DNA of 64,000 bases from Schistosoma haematobium (Eukaryota > Platyhelminthes > Trematoda > Strigeidida > Schistosomatidae). Both the position numbers and the translations under genes were made by a program. The notes below the pieces were generated by a model. That model worked only from the letters and a program-made list of their open reading frames with translations. It did no database searches and was not told the DNA's origin. Location of the stretch: positions 86,356,364-86,420,363 of the forward strand of contig NC_067196.1 of NCBI RefSeq assembly GCF_000699445.3, given 5' to 3'. Of this stretch, positions 23,937 through 35,330 are shown piece after piece; the first letter of the stretch is position 1; each line of letters starts with the position of its first letter.

Positions 23937-24433
23937 AAATTATTTTTTTAAATGATGTTAGTTCTGTAACGAAGTTCATCTTTATTAAAACTCATCTTTA
24001 TGAAATGATGATCCGTTTCTTTAAATAAATAAAAAATACTGAAAGATCATCTGATCGAACAGATTTTTCTCTAAAATAAAAAAAATAAACTAAAACGTCA
24101 CTTGATTGTTAGTTTTTTTCTTTTTTCTTTTTCTTTTTCAAACCATCATCGTTTGTTTATGTCTGCTGTCATGTCAACTTTTTTCTTGTTTCTAGTTGTG
24201 TAAAAAACAAATATTCAATTGTAAGTTGTTGTTTTTTTTTAACTTAATGACAAAATAGCATATTTTGTTACATTGAAATGTAGTTTTTGTAGGAAAAAAA
24301 ATTAAATTAAAACAAAGTTGATACAATTTATAGTAGAAATCTTGAATGTCATTATTTGGGAAAAGAAAATACAAACAAACAAATAAATAAAGCAACTTTC
24401 AAATGAGATTTACAAATTATTATCAGTAAAACA
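23937..24433. other. AT-rich stretch without recognised feature
   Basis: Poly-T/TTTTC tracts; no gene recognised. Confidence 0.3.
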
Positions 24434-24835
24434 ATGTAAGAAAGTGTTAAGTCGGCTTTTCGAGAACTGCAACAGAGGCTCCAGAGGCTCCAGAGGCTCT
24501 AATGTAGCCGAAGAGTCCTAGCCAATCAGAGCATGGTGGAGCTTTCTAGAATGTCAACATGGCGTGCTACTAATGGTCAGTAGCATAATATGTCTTTTAG
24601 CGGATTGGCCAAAATATGATGTTGATTTAACAAATGTTAACATTTATAAATACCCGTGTTTTTTTGTCCAAAAATGAACCTTTGGAGTAAAGTGTTTTTC
24701 ACTTATTTTGCGCCTTTTCTCTTGAGTTCAAGTCGCTGCGTAGTTCTAGCTTTCAGGTTACCGGTGTAGCTTAGGAACCGAATAAAGCGTTCAAATTAAC
24801 AAGATTTATCAGAAAGTATATTTCATAATTTTGTC
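24434..24835 (+). mobile_element. LTR-like repeat, family C candidate
   Basis: Starts TGTAAGAAAGTG, has a threefold CAGAGGCTC motif near 24473-24500, a TATA-like TTTATAAATACCCG, and AATAAAG near 24781. This order suits a solo LTR. A second region with similar order (TATAAATAC, TTCTAGCC) lies at 35020-35330. No coding region adjoins. Tentative. Confidence 0.35.
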
Positions 24836-24948
24836 TTATGTATAACCATTTAAACGTAAGTTGAAGCTGAACAATAAGAAATGTTCAAGTTATTGTGAAG
24901 TCACTTCACGTAATATCAACATACAATGTTGTCTACGGAACAATGTTC

Positions 24949-24977
24949 ATTTATTTATTTATTTATTTATTTATTTA
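24949..24977. repeat. (TTTA)n short repeat
   Basis: About seven TTTA units at the edge of repeat R6; the R6 copy at 39866 also begins with TTTA units. Confidence 0.85.
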
Positions 24978-25388
24978 AACACAAAAACATTGGTACAAGG
25001 AGGTAACAAACAGATAGGCGTCATATACATCATTCGATTTGCGTGAGTGCTGAGATATTGTCCAGGTACCCAAACTGGTAAAGATGGTTTTCTTTAGAAG
25101 ACACACACTGAGCACTTGACTTAAAGGTCTAATGCACAAAACAGTGGAGCAACTTAAGGAGATATGGTAGCCGGTGACTAATAATTGGTTTATACACCAT
25201 TTGTTTCCTTAGGATCCGAAAGCCCATGTACAGCATTGGTTTGGAGTCAGGGTTCTCCAACTCGTCTAGGTGGATCCTCCGTATCCACCAACCCGGTAAA
25301 AGTACTAGACATTCGCTTTTCGTCCTCTCAATTTCTTCAAATACACCCTGGCTACGAGGAGGAGGTGAGTAGGACTTCCCAATCTAGA
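24978..25388 (+). repeat. Dispersed repeat R6
   Basis: About 410 bp shared with 39880-40240, with landmarks ATTGGTACAAGGA, ACAAAACAGTGGAGCAAC and CCATTTGTTTCCTTAGGATC. Its right end runs into an LTR-like A fragment. It may be a UTR piece of a retrotransposon. No supported gene, although a 68-codon frame crosses it. Confidence 0.6.
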
Positions 25389-25620
25389 TAGAAATACTCA
25401 GTCACGTTTGCTTAAGTCAAAATGGCTCACATGACTCTCTTCTTCGCCTACTCCACTTCGTTTATGTGATCGTCTGTCTGGATCAACGATTGTATGACAT
25501 AATTATTTGAAATCCATTCTCGCACTTGACTTATTTAATTCTATAATTCACTAACACGATTTGAATCGATGATTATGTGTGAGGGTAGCTGAGATGTATA
25601 TTTCCATAGCAATCATTCAA
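25388..25620 (+). mobile_element. LTR-like repeat family A, 5'-truncated
   Basis: Begins at ATACTCAGTCACGTTTGC and runs to the family end near CATAGCAATCATTC. It sits directly left of the duplicated block. Confidence 0.55.
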
Positions 25621-27160
25621 AAGGATGGAAATTCCACGGTAACCGGACAGTTACTTTTATATAAATTTGAAACAGTTTAGCGGTATAAAAGTGCAAGTTT
25701 ACATGGAACTAAATTTACAACATACATAGATTTCATGATTGTAAGACATTCCGTTCTTCATAACTTTTCTTCAATTTGTTTTATATGTGTCTATGAGTAA
25801 ATATTGATGAGAAACCTTTGTATAGCATGAAAAATCTATTAAGTCTCCTTTTGTTTACTGATGTTCTTTCTCAACTGAAAACAGTCATTTAAATCGCTAT
25901 ATTTCCCATGTATTTAAAAGAATCAACGTCTTACAAGGTTATAAATAACAAGAATAATTAAACAGATTTCTGATTGTGTTTGTAGGGGCTGGTACTACGT
26001 CAAGCCCACATAGGTTATTTTAGACTCGGAACAGATTATTCTATTCATTCTTCTCAAACCACATTTTTACCCTGTCACTTATTCGCTTATCAACCTTGAC
26101 TGTTTTCAAGTAAGCATATCTGTGTACATTTCTTACCTTACTCATCACTTGTCTGTAACTTATTTTTGTCTGACTATACATATCAGATCACATTTGGCTG
26201 AATTGAGTTGGTTCACTCGCCCTCTCTATTGTGCGTCATTTTGTTTTGCTACACTTTCGGATCAACGATTGTATGAAAATACATATTGAAAACGTCATTC
26301 TCATATTAGTTCTGTTATTCACAAACGCAAGTTCAGTCGATGAATATAAACATGGATTGGTGACATGTATATTTCAATAACAATCAGAAACGATCTAACT
26401 GGAGTCAGATTACGTGCCATTAGAAGTTTAAAACAGTAGCATCAAATAACGGATTATTGCAAAGAAATCTACGTCAAAACTTCCAATATTGACTTACGAA
26501 ACTAGTTTTTAACATTAAGACACAACAGAGAACTGAATGTATCCTAAATCAATCTTGATTAATACTGTAGCGGCTGGTGCTATACCAAGCCCACATAGGT
26601 TATTCTAGCTTCTGAATAGACCAAATTATTCATTCTTCTCAAGCCACATTTTGACCTTGTCAATTACTCACTTATTAAGCCTGACTGTTTTTACATCATC
26701 GTATGTATGTTAATTACTTACTCTATTCATTATGTGCCTGTAATATATTTTTGTCTGGATATAAATACTCATTCACGTTTGCTTAAGTCAAGTTGGCTCA
26801 CATGACATCTCCGATACGTTTTATTCCACTCTCTCTTCTCCGCTTTCAACACTTCGTTTCTCTGATCGTCTGTCTGGATCAACGATTATATGAAATATAG
26901 GTATTTGAAATCCATTCTCGCACTTGATTTATTTAATTCTATAATTCACTAACACGATTTGAATCGATGATTATGTGTGAGGGTAGCTGAGATGTATATT
27001 ACCATAGCAATCATTCGTACGATATAAATGGAGTCACATACACGAGAGCCACGAAATTACAAGTAAACTGTTTGATTTACATCCCACGGTCAAAATGTGC
27101 AATCTATCAATCTAAAATGCACACTGAAATAAAGATGATGTGGTGTTTTTGAAGTATGCG
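25621..27160 (+). mobile_element. LTR-like A block, first locus (two units)
   Basis: In order: 360 bp of leader sequence, an LTR-like unit starting TGTAGGGGCTGG at 25981, about 145 bp of spacer, a second unit starting TGTAGCGGCTGG at 26566 (585 bp later), and a common right end at GAAGTATG. The TATA-like GGATATAAATACTCATT lies in the second unit. The block recurs at 35370-39509 with the same outer ends, expanded. Two terminal repeats around a very short interior resemble a TRIM element. Not coding. Confidence 0.55.
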
Positions 27161-27525
27161 GCAAGCCCATTTGACCACTGTATCATTCGTCTACTCATTG
27201 TAATTCAGACACTTAATTCATCATGTTAATTTCTGTGTGCATTTCAGACTCTTAATTCATTATGTTAATTTCGGTGTGTACGATCGAATGCATGTCTGTA
27301 CATTAACCCTTAAGCTATTCTCCTATTGTTTGCAATGTGCAGATAATCGATAATTTATCCACACCCGATTAACTCTCAAAAATATATATGGATTTTTTAA
27401 CACACACTCACTCACTTTGTTTCATCGTGTGCTTGCTCGCTGTAGGCTTGCGGATTTTTATTAATCATTAACAATAAATTATCTCTACAGCTGGTGTTCA
27501 GGCTTCTGAATAATCTCGAGTAAAT
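27161..27525 (+). mobile_element. LTR-like repeat, family D candidate
   Basis: Begins GCGGCAAGCCCATTTGACC, contains two near-identical tandem copies of about 40 bp (27205-27285, built on CTTAATTCAT.ATGTTAATTT), a TATA-like ATATATATGG and AATAAATTATC before its right end. Layout suggests a solo LTR; no second copy in the window. Confidence 0.35.
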
Positions 27526-28264
27526 CCGTAGTTCTACTAGGAGATCAAGCCTACCTTAAATACTCAGTTTACGGAATATTATTTATTGGAGTCAGATATT
27601 GAGGACATTAGCCTCAACAAGTATATGACTAATTCTATTTCTTATCGCTTATTAATAACAACTTTATGTGAAAGCATTTGGAGAGGGAGAACTGGTTCGC
27701 CCTACTCTCGACGGTACCAGAGCATTTAAGGGCTCTTCGGAACTAAGATGATTACTTTTATTTATGAAAGCTCCATTCAAAATGTATATTTGAAGTTAGA
27801 ACTAAACATCATGGTTACTTTATGCATGCTCTAATTCCCTAATGTAGCAGTTAATTCTAAACTCGATATCTTTATATTGACCTTAAATCTTAAATTCTAT
27901 TTCTAATAAACTCTAATCCTGAAATCTAAACTCTACATTCTAATTCTAACCCTACATACTAATCCTTAACCATCAAACTTACTCAAAATCCTAAATCTTA
28001 GTTTATTTATTAAAAATCATTCATTTCCATTTATTATTTCCTGGCTAGCTAACTATCCTCACAATTTTTCTAGATCACTTAAAGAGTTGGTCAACCACAG
28101 CTCTTATAATACAACTTTAGTTAAAACAAACTACATATTTTACATTATTATAACAAAAATGAATATAATTTTAAATTAGGTATGAAACACCAGTTGGTTC
28201 TAATCTATATTCGATTACACTTTTTAGATTTCAAGGCAATCAGTAAAAGAAAGTAGCATATAAA
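27526..28264. other. AT-rich stretch with an R6-like end
   Basis: 27660-27750 matches the far end of R6 at 40260-40345 (GGAGAGGGAGAACTGGTTCG against GGAAAGGGAGAGCTTACTCT). 27840-28015 is a CTAA/CTAAAT-rich simple tract. Confidence 0.4.
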
Positions 28265-28475
28265 TATGTTAGTCGGGCAGTCAGTAACAACGCAAGTTGG
28301 CAAAAGCTAGTCGAGCCTTCTGCATCCGTGCTGAGACTTCGTCACACACCAAATCACAAGGGCTGATGAGACTTCCAAGATAAGTGAAGCGGTCGACATG
28401 CTCAACTACTTCATTCTCTTTCATTAGTTCGGGTGTCGATGCAACCCGATCCTGAAGCAACATTTTGCATGTAAG
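28265..28475 (-). pseudogene. L1-type non-LTR retrotransposon fragment
   Basis: A minus-strand frame of about 60 codons reads the reverse-transcriptase thumb region: VEHVDRFTYLGSLISP, then ARMQKARLAFANLR. This lies upstream of the part preserved at 56340 in the same type of element. Truncated on both sides. Confidence 0.7.
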
Positions 28476-28559
28476 ATGCAGTTATTCCTTTTTCACATAA
28501 TATTCATTGTATTATCAAAACATTTGACAGGTAAAACTTTAAAAATCTTAGTTAAATTT

Positions 28560-28760
28560 AAGAATAATAACAATATTACAGATATGAAACTAGTAATTTC
28601 CATTAATTGTCTCGGACTTGATTATTCCTACATTTCTATACCAATTACTTTCTCTTTCCATTCTACCCTCCTTGATATTCTCAACATTCTGCTGCCAGAT
28701 ATTCTATTCCTGATTAACGTTATATACTACTTATGTCGACATAAGTAGCACACACCACAA
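28560..28760 (-). repeat. Palindrome-ended repeat family N
   Basis: Minus-strand copy. Its end at 28727-28748 is a perfect 22-bp palindrome, CTACTTATGTC and its reverse complement. Confidence 0.55.
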
Positions 28761-28770
28761 TAAATTATTC

Positions 28771-29568
28771 GGCGAGATTATAATTTATGGACGACTTTTC
28801 AACGAATCTCAAGTGACCTTGATAAATGTTAGCCGATCAGTAACCAATCAGTATTGAGTAAAATTATATTATACAAAACCAACGAAAGAAAGTGGATGCA
28901 CTTGTTTTATATGGTTCAAAAACTTGTCAAGGTTAGAAAGAGGTTCAGAGGTTCTAAAATCGTAATGCATGTAGTAGAGGAAATCATCCATATGGCTACA
29001 GAATAGTCGGCGTCTGAAGCCATGATAAGGTCTCAACAACACTTTCAACTTCTTTCACATAGCTTCAGTGTTGTTTGAATGCACTCCGATTGTTGAGTAC
29101 ACAAAATGCCACTTGTAGATAACGACACGATGCACATAACCAAGCCTATGTCGGAGTCTGTACGCTCTCTCTCTCTCTCTCTCGCTGTGTGTGTGTGTGC
29201 GCTCATCCATATATATTTTAGTACCTGGCCGCAACCAGTGTTACTAGTGCTTTAATTATCCAGTTCGCGATAATTGTCATAATTTGCCTTAGTTAGGAAT
29301 TATACATAGGGCTTTCATCACGAACTGATATAAGCTATAATGTAAAAACTGTTTAGCGAGATGGATGAATGACTTTCGCGTTAAAATCCGAGACCTATTA
29401 TCTTATACCTGATTCGTTCGCCGTTTTATTTGTTATAGCCGCTCAATAATCACGTTTTGTATGAAATCCGCTGTGAACCGATCGTACGTTAGCATCAGAT
29501 ACTGAAGTTGGCACCGTGACCTAGAGATCCCTCAAACACTTCTGATTTCAAAAATTATAGTCACGCCA
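28771..29568. mobile_element. MITE M copy 3, split by insertions
   Basis: Left end GGCGAGATTATAATTTATGG at 28771, interior matches at 28820-28845 and 29270-29425 (minus orientation), and right end AATTATAGTCACGCC to 29568. Two unrelated segments, about 28846-29270 and 29426-29550, interrupt it. The first holds a (CT)n/(GT)n microsatellite at 29165-29203. Confidence 0.5.
29165..29203. repeat. (CT)n(GT)n microsatellite
   Basis: Compound CT then TG run inside the sequence that splits MITE copy 3. Confidence 0.9.
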
Positions 29569-30049
29569 AAAAAATGAATTAAAACCCGGTTGTTTAAAAG
29601 ACTAAAACTATTGAATTAGAACTGAGTCAGAGATATGATGTAACAATCAATCAAAAGAGTGAAAGAGTTAGAAAAAATTAAATGATAAAACGACATACAA
29701 TTTGTTTTACCAATGCAATGAACATAATACCAACTGTTTCCTTTAAAACATAGAAATCAGGTTTCTAAAGACAAATAACAATCGCTTTGACAAAATTCAG
29801 AATATTGGGGCTTAGTTGCTCATTAATTATTTTATGTTCATGTGAGTAGTCATAGCACCTATCCTTCATGTGAAAAAATACACTAAAACTGGCTAAGATA
29901 AGTTGAACAGAAATGAACTGTCTTCAAATTTTTGTGTGTTTTAGTTTCTCGAAATCCAATGCTTCTAGTTTCATATTTCAAGATCAGTTCATACGTTATA
30001 ATCAGAGTGGTTCAACATACTTCATGATTAAACACTGAAAGTTTATATT
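29569..30049. other. AT-rich stretch without recognised feature
   Basis: Nothing recognised. Confidence 0.3.
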
Positions 30050-30260
30050 CACTTGGTATTGTTTGTTTGAATTATCCCGTTGATGTTTAAGACTGCGATT
30101 GATCAGTCTCATGTTGGCATGTGTGCATACTGTGTGCATATGGTACTGGGTTCGAGTCCCAGAATGAACATCAACTCAGATGCAGGTACATCCAGATAAC
30201 GAGTCCTAAATAGAACTAAACGAGCGTCCTCGATTCCATTTTTAGTCACTATCGATCACT
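30050..30260 (+). repeat. F1 (Smα-like) hammerhead SINE, mutated core
   Basis: B box GGGTTCGAGTCCC is intact. The hammerhead (about 30188-30236) reads ATAACGA for CTGACGA and CTAAAC for CGAAAC, so it is dead. A reverse-oriented tail piece lies at its left (30050-30130). Confidence 0.7.
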
Positions 30261-30304
30261 GAAAGTTTATCCCTAAATAAAATGCTTCATTTTTACTACA
30301 GTCA

Positions 30305-30670
30305 ATTATAAATCGAATATTTACATTATATCAATGGTTAAGATCATGAGTCAGTTGAAGCTAGACCACCATGGAAAACCTGCAAGCACTGGACGGTCGT
30401 TTCGTCCTATTGTGGGACTCCTCAGCAGTGCGCATCCACGACCTCGCCCCCTGAGAGATCCGAACCCAGGACCTACTGGTTTCACGCGCGAGCACTTAAC
30501 CACTAGACCACTGAGCCGGCATCCAACGGTGTTAATGTCTAATTTCAACTAATCCCCGAAATTGAGCGACACTCACTAAAGACAATGGTGAATGTGTCGC
30601 TCAATTTCGTGGATTAGTTGAACTTAGACATTAACCATTGAAATTACTACAATCTCCACAAAACCCATCT
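30305..30670. repeat. F2 hammerhead SINE, head-to-head inverted pair
   Basis: A full-length minus unit (30305-30590) with tail, intact hammerhead, head and leader meets a plus unit (about 30588-30670). The plus unit has an internal deletion joining leader (GTGTCGCTCAATTTCGTGGA) to tail (TACAATCTCCACAAAACCC). The two leaders form an inverted repeat at the centre. Confidence 0.75.
30386..30431 (-). ncRNA. Hammerhead ribozyme, F2 type, intact core
   Basis: On the minus strand: GCACTG/CAGTGC stem I, CTGAGGA core, GTCC/GGAC stem II with a CACAATA loop, GAAA, stem III within ACGACCGT, cleavage expected after GTC. All invariant core positions are kept. Confidence 0.75.
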
Positions 30671-30899
30671 GATATTCACATTATATCTTAACAAAATATG
30701 ATTTAACCAAACTGAAGAAGAAAACACATATTATTCTACTTTTTTTCTTTTAAGAAACGGTGAAAAAGAAGAAAAGTAATCAAGATAAAATATTTATCAA
30801 TATGGTATGATCTTGTATTAGTTTTGTATAGTCTGTTTCAAACAGATAATCACAGTGCACATAAATGATTTTTACAAATATTGTCATCATGTATATATA

Positions 30900-31095
30900 A
30901 TTTAATGATTGGATCCATGAGACGATTCAAGCTAGACCACCTCGGAAAACTTGGAAGCACTAAGTGGCCGTATCATTCACAGGGCGGGATCCTGGATGTG
31001 CACTGCTGAAGAGTACCATAATAGGACGAAACGGCCGTCTAGTGCTTCCAAGTTTTCCATGGTGGTCTAGCTTGAATGGACTCAGTAATTCAATC
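30900..31095. repeat. F2 hammerhead SINE, head-to-head inverted pair
   Basis: A minus tail/core fragment (30900-30980) meets a plus fragment (30981-31095). The plus hammerhead has CTGAAGA, GAAAC and GTC, but one mismatch in stem II (GTAC/GGAC) and a wobble at the first stem I pair. Possibly weakly active. Confidence 0.65.
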
Positions 31096-31664
31096 ATTAT
31101 ATGTACATATATATTGAGATTGTCATGATTTGATTAATAAAAGTCTTTTACATTTCAGAATTAAATCTACCATACAGATAGAATGTTTAGATAATTTAAT
31201 GTAAATACAAATATTATCGATTTAGATATTTTGACATTTATCTATTCTTCATCTCTCCATATTGTATAAGGTAATTTAATGGATAAATTATACATTTTTT
31301 CCCCTACATATGCAATCAGATATTATGAAGCTGGTGCACGTTTGTTATTTTTTTAATCGTAATGATGTTGGCAATGATAATAATGATGAGTATTATCAAT
31401 AATGTCGTCGTGTACGAAGGAAAATGTAATTTTCGTTTTGTTTTTTTTAGTAAAGGAAAAACGTAAGAATAAAATATTGTTGGATTAGTAATAGGGAAAA
31501 GTGAATAACATCGAGGAGGTCCATCATGAAACATTCAATAGTTATTCTCGAATTAATTTGTTTGTTTATTTGTACTGAGTAAATATCAAGTAACCGGTTT
31601 TTTTTATTATATTCCTTTATATAGTATTATTTCTGACCTTCTTTTCAAATGATTAATTATTGAA
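31096..31664. other. AT-rich stretch without recognised feature
   Basis: An AATGATG-type simple tract near 31360-31405; otherwise nothing recognised. Confidence 0.3.
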
Positions 31665-32015
31665 ACCCTGAATCGATCGATGTTAGATCACCACTGAAAA
31701 TCTGAAAGCACTGGACGGCTGTCACATCCTAGTATGGCACCCCTCAGAAGTGAGCATCCACGATTCCACACGAGGGATTCGAACCCAGGACCTATCAGTC
31801 TCGCGCGCGAACGCTCACCCTCTATATAACTGAGCCGGCATCCAACCGTGTTCATGTCTAATATCAACCAAGTCATGAAATTTCACGATCATCTTCCATT
31901 GTACTGAGTTAGATACCTGTCTCTGCCTTACAAGAATTAGTTCCACTGGTCACGGCTTCTCTCCAGAATTCCAAGAATGCCCTCACAAAGCCAGTCACTA
32001 ATGAGCAAGTAGTAA
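31665..32015 (-). repeat. F2 hammerhead SINE, full unit
   Basis: Minus-strand full unit running from tail (TTAGATCACCACTGAAAATC) through eroded hammerhead, head with B box (GGATTCGAACCC) and leader, to the 5' end CAGTCACTAATGAGCAAGTA. Confidence 0.7.
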
Positions 32016-32489
32016 TTATCAGTACAAGGTTGTGGCTTAAAATTATCTCACTGGCCGTAAAATTTGCAGGTTGTCAGTTATTTTCCACTTGAGGTCATCC
32101 ACATCTGTTGTGTTTTAAACTAGGATGAGTAAACTAATTGTCTACAGCTTCTCATATTTCAGTTTATGCTAGCAGTTATTTTTGAAATAAAGAATTCTCT
32201 AGAGTATTTTCTCTTTTACAATTAATGGGGAAAAGTGTTGTATTATGGTTTTAGGTACCTTTTTTTATTACAGTAGATATTTCTTAAATCATCTGATTAG
32301 GTTTGATGCGGTACTTGGAGTTAAGTAAAAGAGAATCTTACTCTACATAAATAAATATACGTATATATAACATGAAACGTACACTAATACGTTAATTACT
32401 CTTTTCTCTTATCCATCGAACATTCTAAGATGATCTGATCACTAATTTCTACCTTTCCACTTGCTTAACATTTTATTAATTCACTAAAC
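32016..32489. other. AT-rich stretch without recognised feature
   Basis: Nothing recognised. Confidence 0.3.
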
Positions 32490-32635
32490 GTACTATTTCA
32501 ACTCCGATTGGAGCTCCTCTGAGGCTACTGCCGGTCCCAAGCCCGGATAAAGGAGGAAGTTTGGGCATGGAGTTAGCGACCCCATCCCATAGAAAACTAA
32601 CTCGCTAAAAAAACGCTGACCAGAAACGTACTTTT
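32490..32635 (+). mobile_element. Fragment of a non-LTR retrotransposon (5' region)
   Basis: A GC-rich island in AT-rich DNA with GCTACTGCCGGTCCCAAGCC and AACTCGCTAAAAAAACGCTG. I recall this segment from the 5' part of RTE-like elements in flukes and other animals; no coding frame is preserved. The assignment is from memory. Confidence 0.45.
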
Positions 32636-33044
32636 TCACTTTGAGATCTATGAAGACATTCTCTCATATTAAATTACATTAAAAAAATTATAAATTTTTC
32701 GTTAATTAACCTTAATCAACTGAATGCCAAAATATTTATCACTAAATAGTATTTATAAACAAAATATTGATAAGACTTGACTGATGTCGACAGAAAAACA
32801 TGTGTTCAGTTCATTCACTATGCTGTAAATATTTCTTTTTAAAAAATAACTAATCATCTTATATATTTTTCCCGACTGTTCATAGTATGTATAACAATAT
32901 ACTCGTAGGTGTTTTTTTCCTAGTTTAGGTCACCTCTTCATAAGCTTATATTAAGATGAAACACCAGGTAAGTAATTCTCAGCAATGCAAATTATGATCA
33001 CTTCAAACTATTTTTATTTAAAGTCTATAAATTCATCAGATCGG
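32636..33044. other. AT-rich stretch without recognised feature
   Basis: Nothing recognised. Confidence 0.3.
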
Positions 33045-33510
33045 AGGGGGGGATTTCCGGTGCTTCCAAGTTTTCCATGGTGGTTTAGCTAGAATGGACT
33101 CATAAATTCAACTATTAAATTGATAAAAATCTCCACAAAACCCCCTTCTGATAATAATCATCATCTGCTAACTAGTGACTGGCTTCAAAAGGTATTTCCT
33201 GGAGTTCTAGTGAGAAGTAGTGACCAGTGGAGTCAACCAGGTCAGTTGTGAGATAGTAACTCACTGAAGACAATAGTAGACGATGGCGCAATTTCGTGGA
33301 TTGATTGAAGTTCGAAATTAACACCGTCGGATGCCAGCTCAGTGGCCTAGATATTAAGCTACGCGCGCGGAACCAATAGGTCGTGGGTTCGAATCTCGTG
33401 AGGCGGGATCATGGATGCGTGCCACTGAGGAGTCCCATACTAGGACGAAACGGTCGTCTAGTACTTCCAGGTTTTCATGGTGGTCTAGCTTTAAGTGACT
33501 CAAGAATTCG
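33045..33510 (+). repeat. F2 hammerhead SINE, tandem tail-to-head dimer
   Basis: The tail of one plus unit (33045-33145, ending AATCTCCACAAAACCCCCTT) is followed about 30 bp later by a full plus unit (33170-33510). That unit begins with CTAGTGACTGGCTTCAAAAG and carries leader, head (B box GGGTTCGAATCTC), hammerhead and tail. The core and stem II are intact, but a small rearrangement just before CTGAGGA breaks stem I. Confidence 0.75.
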
Positions 33511-34084
33511 GCTGTTATTATTATTAAAGTTTTCTTTACCAATTGCCTTTAATCAATTTCAACGTATAATGTCTCAAATCCCTTTGTAAATCGTTTATGG
33601 TTAATTCATTTACTGATTTGAGTATGAGACTTATTAATGATTGAATAAATTCACTTACCAAATCTTTTTTGAAGTATAATCTGTAGCTTACAAATGATCT
33701 TTTTTTATAGATTCAATGGATAGATTTATAGAAAATACATTTTGTACTTTTTTTCTTTGGATTTGTAAGATTGTCAGGAATGGATTTAATTATATTGATT
33801 CCTCCATAAAATCAATTATTTCCCTTGTAGTCTTCTTATTTGATGGCGTTTCTGTCTTTTTCTTGTTAACATTTGAAGCAGTCTGATAATTGAAGTCCAC
33901 AAGAAATGCGGCATCTTTGAAAGTATATCCGTCTTCAATAACATTTTTTTATGAGGCATTGTTTTTTAAATTATTTTTCCTATTCATCTTTTGCATGTAA
34001 AGATTATGAAGAATTTTTAAAGAACGCTGTGCTTATTTTAAAAAAACGCATTAAAATTTTTAAAAATTTCCTGGTTATTTTAAA

Positions 34085-34240
34085 AAGGTTCTTGGTCCGA
34101 ATCTTGCAAGGCAGGATCATGGATACGCACTGTTGAGGAGTCCCACAATAGGACGAAACGGCCATCTAGTGCTTCCAAGTTTTCACTGGAGGCTTAAGTT
34201 TAATGGACTCATAAAGTCAACTACTAAATTACCATAAATA
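34085..34240 (+). repeat. F2 hammerhead SINE, truncated
   Basis: Plus copy starting in the B box. The core reads TTGAGGA (C3 to T) and stem III has a mismatch (ACGGCCAT). Confidence 0.7.
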
Positions 34241-34414
34241 TATCTTAAACACCTTATTAAAATGGAGCATAGTTACTGATGTTGTTCTTTTTGTTTGTTT
34301 CTAACTGGTGTACAGGAGGAATCCAATCATCAACAACAACAACAACAAAAGAGAAATATGAATTCACATCAATAATTCTAATATATAATCGAGTATAATA
34401 ATTATTTGTTTATG

Positions 34415-34800
34415 ACTGAAACCATGAGTCAATTGAAGCTAAACCACCATGGAAAACCTGGAAGCACTGGATGGCCGTGTCGGGCAGAAACAGGTGTCTA
34501 CCTCATTACGATGGAAGATGGTCGCGCGATTTCGTAGGTTGGTTGAGGTTAGACATTAACACTATTGGATGCCGGCTCAGTGGTCTAGTTGATGAAGCGC
34601 CTGACGCAAGACTGATAGGTCCTGGGTCTGAATCTCGCGGGGTGCGGGATCGTGGATGAGCACTGCTGAGGAGTCACACAATAGGACGAAACGGCCGTCC
34701 AGTGCTTTCAGGTTTTCTATGGTGGTCTAGCTTCAATTGACTCATGATTTCAATCAATAACTCAACAATCTCCACAACCCCCAAACTGATTGTTTGTTTA
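34415..34800. repeat. F2 hammerhead SINE, head-to-head inverted pair
   Basis: A minus tail fragment (34415-34478) meets a plus unit (about 34479-34800) with leader, head and hammerhead, ending in ACAATCTCCACAACCCCC. Confidence 0.75.
34660..34705 (+). ncRNA. Hammerhead ribozyme, F2 type, near-intact
   Basis: Stem I GCACTG/CAGTGC, core CTGAGGA, GAAA, stem III in ACGGCCGT, cleavage after GTC. Stem II is GTCA/GGAC, so only the loop-closing pair is lost. Confidence 0.7.
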
Positions 34801-35019
34801 TGTTGTAAAGGAAAAACAAATTTTTTTTAATTTTTATTACAAAAACGTTACTTTTTTTAATTAAAATTATGATTAATGGTTTCTTTTAATGTTTCTTTTA
34901 ATTATAAAATATTGAATTTTTTCGTGAATTTCGGTACAGTTATGGTTTATTTCACGTTTTATCTCTTTAAAAGAAAAGCCTGTTCTGAAATATACTTAAT
35001 AAAAGTCGTTTAAGAAAGC

Positions 35020-35330
35020 TCTAAGAATCTCAGAAAAAGACGAAGATATCCCATCCAATCAGCTTTTGGAAGAATATCACAAAATCACTACGTATAACTT
35101 CCCTATTGGACAAATGCTAATAACCTCTTGTATGCGAATTGAAGGACTATAATGATGATTTCATTTTTATTGAAAACTATAAATACCTGACAGTTTTGTA
35201 CCATAATTGACACTCTTTGGAATAACATTCATCTCACTTGTCTTCTATCTTCTCATTTGCGACTTGGGAGGGTTCTAGCCTTCGCATGCTCACGTTATGC
35301 ACGGCATATTAAGAAACAAAGCTCCAGATA
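35020..35330 (+). mobile_element. LTR-like region, possible family C relative
   Basis: Has a TATA-like AAACTATAAATACCTGACAG and a TTCTAGCCTTCGCATGCTCA stretch arranged like 24434-24835. Low similarity; weak call. Confidence 0.25.

Noticed and set aside
26566..27030. Hammerhead core inside the LTR-like A units
   Set aside because: I looked for CTGANGA followed by GAAA with pairing in the 585-bp unit and found none that folds.
771..34705. CRISPR-like or prokaryotic repeat array
   Set aside because: Repeats are dispersed, hundreds of bases long, tRNA-headed and in both orientations; there are no regular spacers and the DNA is eukaryotic.
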